DNA of 64,000 bases, taken from positions 6,610,336 through 6,674,335 of the forward strand of contig BROE01000003.1 of NCBI GenBank assembly GCA_036571765.1. The letters are read 5' to 3'. Shown piece by piece: positions 1 to 10,884 of this stretch. This DNA is from Plecoglossus altivelis. Its lineage: Eukaryota > Chordata > Actinopteri > Osmeriformes > Plecoglossidae. The notes beneath the pieces are model-generated. The model was not told where the DNA came from and did not search any database. It saw only the letters and a list, made by a program, of their open reading frames with translations. The position numbers and the translations under genes are program-made. Position 1 is the first letter of the stretch. Each line of letters starts with the position of its first letter.

Positions 1-95
1 TCTAAGCACCTATTGTTGTGAGGACCAAGATGTGTACTGTCGTTTTCATGTTCAGTAGAGGTGGTTTGGAACCCAAGATGTCTCTAGGACCAACA

Positions 96-464
96 GACTG
101 TCTTGTTAACTGTAAAACCTGTATCATATCTGTAAAATATAAGCAGGGCAGAAAGGTCACACCTCTGAAACCTGGTCCATAGTAGCACTACTAGTACTAC
201 TACTACTACCATTACTACTATTACATTCTACAGTGGTTATACAAAGTGTTTCATAGAGTTAGATGTAGATCCCTGTAAGTATTTAATTCCATTTCTACCT
301 TGTAGAATCATGTGGAGATTGATATTCATAAACAAGAGTACCACAGTGCTTGACTGAAGCAACTGTCCTGTTAACTGTAAAACTGTCAAACCTGTATTAT
401 AACTGTAAAATATAAGCAGGGCAGAAAGGTCACACCTATGAAACCTCCTGCCCCATGGTAGTTA

Positions 465-520
<56 letters not shown>

Positions 521-783
521 TTGAATTCCAGTCTAAACACACACCAGTGTGATTTGTGTGTGTGTGTTTAGTAATGACGTGTGAGTTGTACCAGTGGAAA
601 AAAGGTTCCTATTGATTGATTGAGTCTACTACTACTACAACTACATTCTCTAGTGGTTATATAAAATGTTTCAGAGAGTTCGATGTAGATCCCTGTAAAT
701 ATTTAACGCCGTCTCTACTTTGTAGAATCACATGGAGATTCATATGCCTACACAAGAGTACCACTGTGCTTGACTGAAGGAAT
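96..783. repeat. Diverged tandem duplication (two units)
   Basis: Two copies of one unit lie head to tail. Unit 1 runs from about 96 to 360 and unit 2 from about 362 to 783. Both begin with an ACTGTC(T/C)TGTTAACTG stretch, share the phrase around AAGCAGGGCAGAAAGGTCACACC (118-165 and 391-438), and share a second block ending in AGAGTACCAC(A/T)GTGCTTGACTGAAG (222-358 and 642-778). Unit 2 is longer because an ACT trinucleotide run expanded inside it and about 100 bp with a GT run was added. Confidence 0.8.
465..521. repeat. (ACT)n microsatellite
   Basis: About 19 uninterrupted ACT/TAC triplets sit inside the second unit of the tandem duplication. The equivalent place in the first unit (about 181-225) has only a short imperfect version. 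Confidence 0.95.
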
Positions 784-1689
784 TTCACCAGACAAGCCAG
801 TGAGGCTAACAAGTATGGGAAACTTTTACCTCAATATTGTCTTTGTAACCTCTCCTTACCTCAAACAACCTATTCAATTCAAAACCCTATTTTATCGTCC
901 CGTTGAGAAGGATGGCTAATTATCAGGAAAAAGAACACTGACCATTTAGAAAGCCTTCATAGAACACTCATTAGTTCAAGATTGGTCACGGCTGCTCAGC
1001 ACACATTAGTGTTCTATAACATAACTTTTCCATTCTTATTCTAATCTCATTCAGCCTCATAAAGTTCAATGGTTTCAGCAGGTCTTTAAAGATCTATGAT
1101 GCACCTTGCAGGTTGTTTAGTGAATTTGTGTAAACATTTCTGGTTAAATTGCAGGTTCCTCCAGAATAGAAAGAAACCTAAGCGTCGCCACAAAACCTCA
1201 GAAAAGGGGGGAAGTTTTGTGGTTGTCAAGACCAATTTGAATAAAGGGTTGGTTGCTAACAAGCTATCAAAGCTAATAGAAACGAACCTTCTGTCATGCC
1301 TTGGCCATTAATCCCAGTGATGGTTCTAATGGGGACACATATGGAAAAAAATACTCACACAAAACGGGAGTGTTTGGAGAGAAAAAGTTTTCCTTTCTCC
1401 TGACTGAGTGCTAGGTCTACTGTAGGTGGATGGCATGAGTGTGTGAGAACGGTAGCTGTAGTCGGAGTCCAGACCTGAATATAGGGGGACACAGTCCTAG
1501 GCTTTGTTTTAGCCCTGGGCCTAGAGGGGTGAGGGAAGCACCTTGTCGAAAGGGCCCCATTGAGCCTGGCTGATGGGCTGAGCGTGGGGGCTTGGAGGTG
1601 GCGGCAAGGGCGCTTGTGTACCGAGGAGGGGCTGGGGTTGTTCTCTGGCCACATGAATGGAGGACGCTAGCGCCCGTTGGCTGGCTGGT

Positions 1690-1785
1690 ATTGATGTGGT
1701 TTAGCCGAGTAATCGGATTGAAAGCAAGCCATGGTACTCATGTCAGTTCGAGTTTCGTCAAATGCATAATATGCATGGCAGTGGC
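1690..1785. other. Diverged duplicate block A, candidate non-coding element
   Basis: This segment matches 21,195-21,276 in the same orientation. By hand alignment about 17 of 68 compared positions differ after the shared ATTGATG start, with one single-base gap and one gap of about 13 bp. Both copies keep a TAATNGGATTGAAA core, which contains homeodomain-like TAAT and GGATTA-like sequence, followed by an AGCCA(T/C)GGTA phrase. No repeat hallmark (tail, terminal inverted repeat, target duplication) is visible. It may be a duplicated regulatory element or an old repeat. Confidence 0.55.
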
Positions 1786-1942
1786 CTAGGACGGCGTATT
1801 GAGACTTGGCAATTCAGCGTCATAGAAAGCCAAAGCCTCATTTAATTCAAATATAATTCTCACTCAACCATTTTACCGATTTGATATATTTGCATAACAG
1901 CAAAGGGCCTTTGCCTTTTCAATGTCTCACACTGTGTGTGTT

Positions 1943-1978
<36 letters not shown>

Positions 1979-1988
1979 GGGGGGGGGG
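1943..1988. repeat. (TG)n followed by a G homopolymer
   Basis: A TG dinucleotide run ends in about 14 consecutive G residues (1,975-1,988). Confidence 0.95.
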
Positions 1989-3229
1989 TTCTGGCCTAGG
2001 CCTAGTAGGAGTAAAGTGTTATTGAAAGTGTACAGTCTGTGTACATGTCTGCCCCAAAACAGAATTTCTCACAAAAATAATCAGAGAGGAGGTGAAGTGG
2101 AATTGGAGAAAAGAGTAAGGAGAGAGCGAAAGGAAGAGAAAGGGAAGGCGATTCAAATGATGACATGTAACTGTTCCCTGGACTGAAGGAGCAGTGTGTC
2201 ATGACTCAACACAAAAGACTAAACATCTCCAACAGGCATGCAAATAGAGTGGTCTGAACTCTCACACGATATCATCACGCGACAAGTGAAGGTCTGTGAT
2301 GTGTCCCAGTCCTCCTAGTAATGCTTCTAATAAGTTCGAATTGGTTGCTTTTAAGATCTCCACACTTTAAAGGAGACATAATACATAATTAATTTGTTAT
2401 TTTACACTTCACATGAAATTCCCGAAATTTAAAGAAGATACCCCTTTTGTTTACATGTTTTTATGGTTTTAATGCCTTCAGCGTTAACTTGATATAATAT
2501 ACAAATAAATATATAACATGGCTTAGGGAAAAAATGTTAAAATTTGTTTGTGTTGTTGATGTTACTATTCCTGTAACATCCTTTATACACAAGTCAAAGA
2601 GCCAAGGCCATGTGCATATGTGTGCACAAGTGTGCACTCTTGTTAATGTGGCTACATGTGATCATTGGCATACAGGGTTTCTGAATCTGACCAGCTCAGC
2701 TCTGTGTGGCCGTTTGAACCCTCAGATCCCACATCACATCAATGGAGAGCGATCTCAAAACCATATTATCCTCTGTCCAAAATGATTCTCCTTCTGTCCC
2801 CATCACAAAAAGTTCTTTGAACCTGCTCCCTCCCCTCCCAAGGAGTAATCCATGGCCTAGACTTTGATTTTGCACCCCTCCCCTCCCACCCACCCATCCC
2901 TCCATCCTCTTTCCCTCCTTCCTTTCTCACTCGCTCCTGAAATGTACAGCGGACAAGAGTCAAGCTGGGGAGAGAAGGAGGAAAGTGGTGTTAGTATCAG
3001 CATGTCAGACGTGAGCTTTATCCTAATCTCTTTAGTGCTGTGGCAGGGCGCAAGGTTGAAAGGCAAGGGGAGAGAAACTGCAGGGAATTGGCAAGCCTTG
3101 GTTAGCCTCCTCCTACATCACCTCTACCCCCAACACCACCTCCACCCTCCCACCCTGCTCCTTTGCTGGGAGATAATGCCAGCCAGCATGCCTGTCTGCT
3201 GCAATGCCATATCAGGCCACAGAAAGCAA

Positions 3230-3240
3230 TACACACACGT

Positions 3241-3300
<60 letters not shown>

Positions 3301-3327
3301 ACACACACACACACACACACACACACT
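3230..3327. repeat. (AC)n microsatellite
   Basis: A nearly 100-bp AC run with two ACGTGC interruptions near 3,238 and 3,297. Open frames across it encode only HTHT or CVCV repeats and are not genes. Confidence 0.97.
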
Positions 3328-6300
3328 TCCTGCCTCCACCCAAGAGGGAATATGTTCCCCTTGTTCTGTAAATCAAAAGTGTGATGTGGTTTTGATGTGG
3401 TCCCCCCACAGAATGCCACGTTTCCAGACCCCATCACACGCAGGCTCAGTGAGATATAATTTCCAACATTTGGCGCTACTCTGAATCTTGATAAGCTTTC
3501 TACTTAGGACGTTTGAGTTTTTATTTCATATTAGCCTATTAAACAATAGTTTTTTAGAATCATGATCCATCGGATTAGTACATTGTTTTTTTTCAAACAC
3601 AAATGCCACACCAATCGAAATTCCCAAGTGAACTGACTAAACAAAAATATGAACTCAAATGAATGCCTAAAAATGTGCTAGCATACTCAAAGAGCAGCGT
3701 CCTGGCTGAGAAGATGTGATGTCAAAACACACTGGCCTCTCTGACTGAAACTTCATGAAGGTCTTCAAGGCTTATGGAGGTTGTTTTCTTGAGCTACCCA
3801 GTCTTCACTGCTGCGAAAGAAGTCCTTCAGCGTCTCTTCACAACCTTTTACCCTCTGACTATACACAGGAGACCTTTTTATGTAGTTTTCTGACACTGCA
3901 TGTTGAAAAGTGGAAAGGATAGACCCTCACAGGACTGATTAAGGATAGTCATCTAAGTGAATTACTTGATGAATACTGTATGCTAATATAACTTCATTTG
4001 AACTCATTTATTTTAGAACCTGTATTAAGAATGCAACAATGGTAACAAGAAAAAACAGCAAGAACAACAGCATTTGGGTTGGGATGAATAAAGTAGAACA
4101 TTTCTGTGACTTCTGTGACTGAGAATGTACTCAGACAAACGGACTAAGCAGAATGCACCCAACATTCCAGGAGAGTTCTATAAAAGCTGTGTAAAAGGTG
4201 GATTTATAGTCTGTCTCTGTCTGTCAGAAAGAGAGAGGCCTCTGCAGCCTTCGTTTTGGACAAAACCCATGCAGGAGTGAAGAGGCTTGGTCAGCCCTTC
4301 AACACTGAATTGTGCTCTCTTTCTGCTGTGACCATTCACTGCTCTCTGTCCCCTCTGTAATGAATCTAGGTGTTAGTGGCCAGAGAGGAACAGAAGTAGA
4401 ATGTTCCCTCAAGGGCCTGTGGCTTCTGAAGAGGTTGTTTTTCACTCTCCCTCAGTCATGAAATCATTCCTCCCTTGAGTGAGGAGGGGTGTCTTTAACA
4501 AAGGGCCTCCGGCTCCCAGACCACACTCTACATATTTATGGAAGCTTTTTATATTTTAAACATGATACTAAAATTAGAAAAAATGAAACACGAATTTCTG
4601 TAGCTCGAAAACACAAGCTTCTTTTTGGACACTCAGTTGACTTGAATAGTTCTTGCAGAGGCTATGTTAAGTTCTGAAAGGTGATGAATATAATAGCAAA
4701 ATATTATCAATCATTTATTACTTTCTTCTGTTTAGACATTTTCTTTCTTTGTCTGGCCAAAACCTGTACCCTTTGTTTTAAACAGAAATTACTTCAAGTC
4801 CTCCTTCCACCCTTATCATATACAAACACACACACACACTCACAAATAAATCAGACCAATAAGGGAAAAAGTTGTTTTACTCATTATTTGTATCGTTGCC
4901 TTGGAGTGTGACAAGAGGGGGTCTTTCAGTCCCTCTAACCCCGGCCAGGCCAGGCAGAAGACTTTTAGAAGCAGCAGGATTACAAAGGGTTGGCAGGGTT
5001 GTTAAAAAGGAAGTGGCCATTCTCAGGGGGTCGAGAGTTGTGTGGTGATGAGATTAAAACTTTCATTTTAGATGTGGTACCATTCATGGAGGGCAGGATC
5101 TGAACGAAGCCTGGCGAACACTCTCAGTTGTTCTCCAGACTCTTGCACTCCCTGACACATTGTCAAATTGTGTGTGTGTGTGGGGGGGGGTTTGTTGGGG
5201 CATGAGCTGGTGTGTTTGTATGTGCGTTTTAATGACCTTGCCTGACTTCAATGAGCTACTTCTGACGCCAACCCCTAGAGAGGCCAAAAAGTTGTTCTTC
5301 AGTTCCTCAGCCTCCCTGCTGGCAAATCAGCCCCAGTGAAAGGCTTGGTGGCTGGGGTGGAGCTCAGGCAGAAATGGTGGCTCTGAGCTGGATGTGGATT
5401 TAATGTGTAGCATAGTATAGAAGAGTATAAGTATATATAGTATTAGAGCAGTGTGGAGCAGTAGGGCAGTAGAGTTGAATAAAGCAGAGCAAAGCAGAGC
5501 AGAGCATGATAATGTAGATTACAGTTGAGAAGAGTGGAAGAGAAATAAATAACAAAAATAATTAAATATGCATGCCTTTATAACATGTGTTACACAATAC
5601 ATATCAAATAAGATAAGATATATTGTAAATCACATACGTTTTTAGATTTTGCTGAATTTGTCATTATTGCTATTGTATTATTATATGAAGAATAGTTTAG
5701 ATGCCATGTTATGTTTATGTTGTTTGAGATTGAAAACAATTAATCAGCACACCAATGTAGCAGGAGAACAGTGATACTGTTAAAGATATTATGATCAGTT
5801 TGTGATTTATTTATAACACCATTTACATTTTTCAGAAAATAAATACAAATATTTCATTTCAAACTTCCAGTTTCAACATGATCCAGCGTTGCTCACGCAC
5901 GGTCTCACATCCCAGTCACACGCTCTGCGTGCCCTCCATTCACCCAGCTTCCTGTCCTTGCTTTGTTTCATAATTTCATGAGGACTGAAAGTCACACACA
6001 CACCCAACACAAACACACGCGTGTGCGCGTGCATGCACACACACAAAAACATGCCCGCACGAATAAGAGAGAAAGGAAAGGGAGGCTGTAGAGATGTCTC
6101 TTATTCACACCATATCAGCAAATCTTTGGAAAAAGGATATCAGGAAAATGAAATCATGCAGTAGCTATTCAGATCAGTTGGAAGGTCTTGGTCTGGTTCA
6201 AATGTGCCATATCTGTAACACTTGAGAGAGCCTAAAGATTCCCCTGAAGAGAGCCATGGTGTGGGACCCAGTCAGTGTCCTGGGGGAGCTGCTGCATGCC

Positions 6301-6396
6301 CCCTCTTTGTTCCTTCACAGAGGGGGGCCTGTTGTCATGCCACATTCACGTGCCAATCCCACACATACAGGCACACACATAGGCGTGCACACAGGC

Positions 6397-6446
6397 CTAC
6401 ACACACACACGCACACACGCACACACACACATATGCACACATACTC
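6397..6446. repeat. Imperfect (CA)n repeat
   Basis: CA dinucleotides interrupted by GCAC and ATATGC units, preceded by related CA-rich sequence from about 6,360. Confidence 0.85.
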
Positions 6447-8670
6447 AACCCTTTACCTATTAGAAAGCTGCCACCAGACCACTGATACAGGCACACAGCG
6501 TTAGTTCTGCACCACACCGGCCTTTTCAATGAACAGACTGTAATTTCATCAATTTCTCACGGCTATAATTGCCATGAATACTTTACATTTCCATGTCAAA
6601 ACATCAACAAAAAAGAGGATTTCATGGACCCTGACTTCCCCCAGACAAGAGGGAGTAGGGAGAAGATACAATCCTCCCTCTTACGTAAGGACGTGTGTTT
6701 GAGGGCGAAGAGGAGTTTTTTATGCTGCGTGGAGAAAGATGGTGTAGCTCAAATAAGTCTTCCTTGTATAAGATGTCTGACTCCATGTCCTTTTGTCATT
6801 AATCTTTTCAGATATATTCAAGATTGCGTAAGGGAGGGGGGGGGGAGACTGCAGAACTGCATCACAGAAAAATATTATTTTAAATCAATACATGAAATAA
6901 AGCTATGAACTAAGCTGTGGAATAAAAAATACTAAAACATAAACACCTGCATTGTTAGACCACATCTTCGGGATGGAGATTTTGAATGATCTTTAAATTT
7001 ATTTAATTTAATTACTTTTTTCACCATCTTCTGTCTTTGTAGCCAGTATAATGTGAGGGACCAGAGTTAGGATTTCAGCTCCAGTGTGTGTGTTCAGAAA
7101 GGCCACTCTAAACAGCAGAGACAGACGGCATCTCCACTCTCCAGACACTTTTGCATTTGAATGTTTCAATGATGCACGTCTCTTTAGAGTGGGCTCAGCC
7201 ACTAACATCCTTAATCCCCGAAATATTGTGAACCCCATGAATGCCCCCCATCTAAGCATATGTGTAATTATTCTGTAATTCTCACCAAAATTGGGATTCC
7301 TATCGTATGCTGGCTGAGTAGCCCGCCCCCCTAAACCCCACAGCCACTTCTCTCTTGTGGGACCAAATAATTGTTTCTTTTTTTGTGTGTTCGACTGAAG
7401 AAGAAAAAAAAACAGAGAACAAGAGATTTAGCAGAGCTGGTCTTATACAAGCTGACGATTTACATACTGACATATTCTCTCATCCTCCCACCAAATGCAG
7501 CGGGAGAAAAGAAAAGAGAAGCTGATTTGTTTGATGGGGCATGCTGAGAGCCAGAATGGAGGACTGAGCCATGTATACGTAATCTGAAGGTTTCAGTCTA
7601 TGTGCTGTTGGAACGACTATGCCATCATCCTTTGTGGGGTAAATGGAGGAGACTCAAAGAAGTGGCCTTTGATTTAAAATGAAAGTATTGAAGCTCTTTA
7701 TCTGCTCCGGGATAAAATGCTATGTCATGAAAGTCTGTGAATTTGTAAACCAAAACTTTCGTAGATTAATATTCAGAATGCACCAAAGAACAGGGATCAA
7801 AATCCAAGACTAATTCCCAGTTTTAGCAATTCCCAATTACAAAATAAGGTCTTTATTTCAAGAAAAGTTTGACTTTTTGTGGACAACTCAAAGGGAAAGA
7901 GAGAGAAAGTAAAGGACACAGAAGTGTATAAGGAGACAGAAGGAGACAGAGAGAGAGCAAAAGAGTCTCTATGGGAGAGTTGGATGAGATGAAGTTCTGT
8001 TGTGTGATGGTTCACTTCTGGGCTTCCGTTCAAAGCCCACTAAAGCCTTATATATACATTAGTTTGCAACAGTAAGTCCTGGTTAATTACCATCAAGTGC
8101 TGCCTTACGGGGAACTCTGAAGCAGGCACATTCAGCTCCCTCTAAGAGACGGGACCACAGAACAATGAAAGGGGGTGAGGAGGGGGCGAGGAAGGGGCTC
8201 CCTCAATTTTAATTTGAACCCCTCTTTCTGTCAGTCTATCTAATGGGACCTTTTTTATTGGCGGCACCCAACATGAGAGTTCTTGGAGTTCTCCAGCCGC
8301 CTGGAATAAAGGAGGAGAGTAGAAATGGAGCTGCTATCACTGAGGTTTAATTAAGACACTCAGGCCTTCCTTGGGGATTTTCCCTCTTCTCAGCGCCTAA
8401 CTCCAACCCTCAGAGGGTCTGGGGAACAAAACAAAATTGTGACTAAGATGCGAAAGGTGGCAAAGGAAAGGATGTTTGCAGAGAAAAACTGAAGGATTAA
8501 TTAATAGACATCTTCACATTTAGGGAACCATGTGTTTGGAGTTTTTCAGATGGGGGAGGCCTGCAGATGTGGAGAATATCAAGACTGGAGTTTCAGTATT
8601 CAAGGTCTTCTTGTCAAATGCATATGAACTCAAACTGCATTTGAGTCAGACTGTTTATTTGGTTGAAGAG

Positions 8671-9486
8671 AGACGTGTCAGCCACGACAGCCCCACAACA
8701 TCCAGAGACTTAAGATACTCGGGGCGGATCTCATCTACCCCCGGGGCTTTGCCACCGAGTAGCCCACCGACCACCTCGGTGACCTCTGCCAGGGTGATCG
8801 ACGAGTCCACCTCCGGGCCCCCAGCCTCTGCTTCCTCCTCGGAAGACGTGACGGCAGGATTGAGGAGATCCTCAAAGTACTCCTTCCACCGCTCAACAAC
8901 GTCCCCAGTTGAGGTCAGCAGCTCCCCGCCCGCACCGTACACGGTGTTGGTGAAGAACCGCTTCTCCCCCCTGAGTCGGCAAACGGTTTGCCAGAATTTC
9001 CTTGCGGCCGTCCGGTAGTCCTTCTCCATAGCCTCCCCGAATTCCTCCCAGACCCGAGTTTTCGCCTCCGCGACAATCCGAGCCGCGGCACGCTTGGCCT
9101 GCCGATACCTGTCAACTGTCTCCGGAGTCCCACAAGCCAACCAGGCCTGATAGGACTCCTTCTTCAGTTTGACAGCATCCCTTACTTCCGGTGTCCACCA
9201 CCGGGTTCGGGGATTGCCGCCGCGACTGGCACCAGAGACCTTACGACCGCAGCTCCGGGCCGCCGCATCGACAATGGAGGCCGAGAACATAGTCCACTCA
9301 GACTCAATGTCCCCAGCCCCCCCCCGGAATCTCTGAGAAACTCTCCCGGAGGTGCGAGTTGAAGACCTCGCTGACAGAAGGCTCCGCCAGACGTTCCCAA
9401 CAGACCCTCACGATACGCTTGGGCCTGCCAGGTCTGTCCGACTTCCTCCTCCACCAGCGGATCCAGCTCACGACCAGGTGGTGATC
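8671..9486 (-). pseudogene. LINE ORF, inverted 5' half (endonuclease end to RT start)
   Basis: Read on the minus strand, this piece starts with the end of an APE-type endonuclease (TDHHLVVSWIRWW motif near 9,480). It continues through the linker with a WW(T)PEV-like phrase and KAPGVDEI, the entry to the reverse transcriptase domain, and stops at GLSWLTRL near 8,680. That is exactly where the plus-strand half resumes. A frameshift falls at a C-rich run around 9,317-9,326, so the frame is broken as well as inverted. It cannot encode a working protein here. Confidence 0.8.
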
Positions 9487-9498
9487 GGTTGACAGCTC

Positions 9499-10884
9499 TT
9501 CAACATTGCGTGGCGCTTTGGGACGGTGCCGCTGGACTGGCAGACCGGGGTGGTGGTACCCCTTTATAAGAAGGGGGACCGGAGGGTGTGTTCCAACTAC
9601 AGGGGGATCACACTCCTCAGCCTCCCTGGTAAGGTCTATGCCAGGGTACTGGAGAGGAGAATCCGTCCGATAGTCGAACCTCGGATTCAGGAAGAGCAGT
9701 GTGGGTTTCGTCCTGGCCGCGGAACACTGGACCAGCTCTACACACTTCATCGGGTGCTTGAGGGTTCATGGGAGTTTGCCCAACCGGTTCACATGTGTTT
9801 TGTGGACCTGGAGAAGGCGTTCGACCGTGTCCCTCGTGGTGCCCTGTGGGGGGTTTGCCGGGAGTACGGGGTCCGGGGCCCTTTGCTCAGGGCCGTCCGG
9901 TCCCTGTATGACCGGAGCAGGAGCTGTGTTCGCATTGCCGGTAGTAAGTCGGACCTGTTCTCGGTGCATGTTGGACTCCGCCAGGGCTGCCCTTTGTCAC
10001 CGGTTCTGTTCATTGTCTTCATGGACAGAATTTCTAGGCACAGCCAGGGGCCGGAGGGTGTCTGGTTCGGGGGGCACAGGATTTCATCTCTGCTATTCGC
10101 AGATGATGTTGTCCTGATGGCTCCATCGGACCGGGACCTACAGCATGCACTAGAGCGGTTTGCAGCCGAGTGTGAAGCTGCCGGGATGGGAATCAGCACC
10201 TCGAAATCTGAGGCCATGGTTCTCGACCAGAAGAAGGTGGCTTGCTCCCTCCGGGTGGGTGGGGAGCCCTTGCTTCAAGTGGAGGAGTTCAAGTATCTCG
10301 GGGTCTTGTTCACGAGTGAGGGAAGGACGGAACGTGAGATTGACAGGCGGATCGGTGCGGCGGCCGCAGTGATGCGCTCTCTGTACCGGTCCGTCGTGGT
10401 GAAGAAGGAGCTGAGCCGGAAGGCAAAGCTCTCAATTTACCGGTCTATCTACGTTCCTACTCTCACCTATGGTCATGATCTTTGGGTAATGACCGAAAGG
10501 ACGAGATCACGGATACAAGCGGTCGAAATGAGTTTTCTCCGCAGGGTGGCTGGGCGCTCCCTTAGAGATAAGGTGAGGAGCTCGGTCACACGGGAGGAGC
10601 TCGGAGTAGAGCCGCTGCTCCTCCACGTCGAGAGGAGCCAGCTGAGGTGGCTCGGGCATCTGTTTCGGATGCCTCCTGGACGCCTCCCTCGGGAGGTGTT
10701 CCGGGCATGTCCTACCGGGAGGCGGCCCCGGGGAAGACCCAGGACACGCTGGAGGGACTATGTCTCTCGGCTGGCCTGGGAATGCCTCAGGATCCCCCCG
10801 GAGGAGCTGGAGGTGGTGTGTGTGGAGAAGGAAGTCTGGGCCTCCCTGCTCAGACTGCTGCCCCCGCGACCCGGCCCCGGATAA
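9499..10884 (+). pseudogene. LINE ORF, 3' half with reverse transcriptase
   Basis: An open frame of about 460 codons begins at NIAWRFGTVPLDW (about 9,502) and ends at TAA, 10,882-10,884. The reverse transcriptase motifs are in order: NYRGITLLS; EEQCGFRPGRGT; CFVDLEKAFDRVP; GLRQGCPLSPVLF; the catalytic FADD (10,096-10,107); and KYLGVLF. The C-terminal region has the LRWLGHLFRMP and RGRPRTRW phrases usual for fish RTE elements. The frame is intact, which suggests a fairly young insertion, but the endonuclease half is inverted and truncated, so the copy is non-autonomous. The first ATG in frame is at 9,526 and is probably not a real start. Confidence 0.85.

Larger units (their letters stand above)
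1..8651. other. Gene-free intergenic region, left flank
   Basis: I see no coding exon supported by splice sites and protein similarity. The longer open frames here are short, lie in low-complexity or CA/GT repeats, and have no family resemblance. The stretch holds a tandem duplication near the left edge, several microsatellites, and scattered complex-sequence blocks (for example around 1,600-1,860, 6,530-6,620 and 8,190-8,370) that could be conserved non-coding DNA, but that cannot be judged from one genome. Confidence 0.7.

Noticed and set aside
2864..3484. Open frame of 206 codons at the left
   Set aside because: It spans a (CA)n microsatellite and a CT-rich tract and has no domain, splice context or family resemblance.
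8530..9018. Open frame of 162 codons on the plus strand
   Set aside because: It is the antisense shadow of the inverted LINE half and has no independent support.
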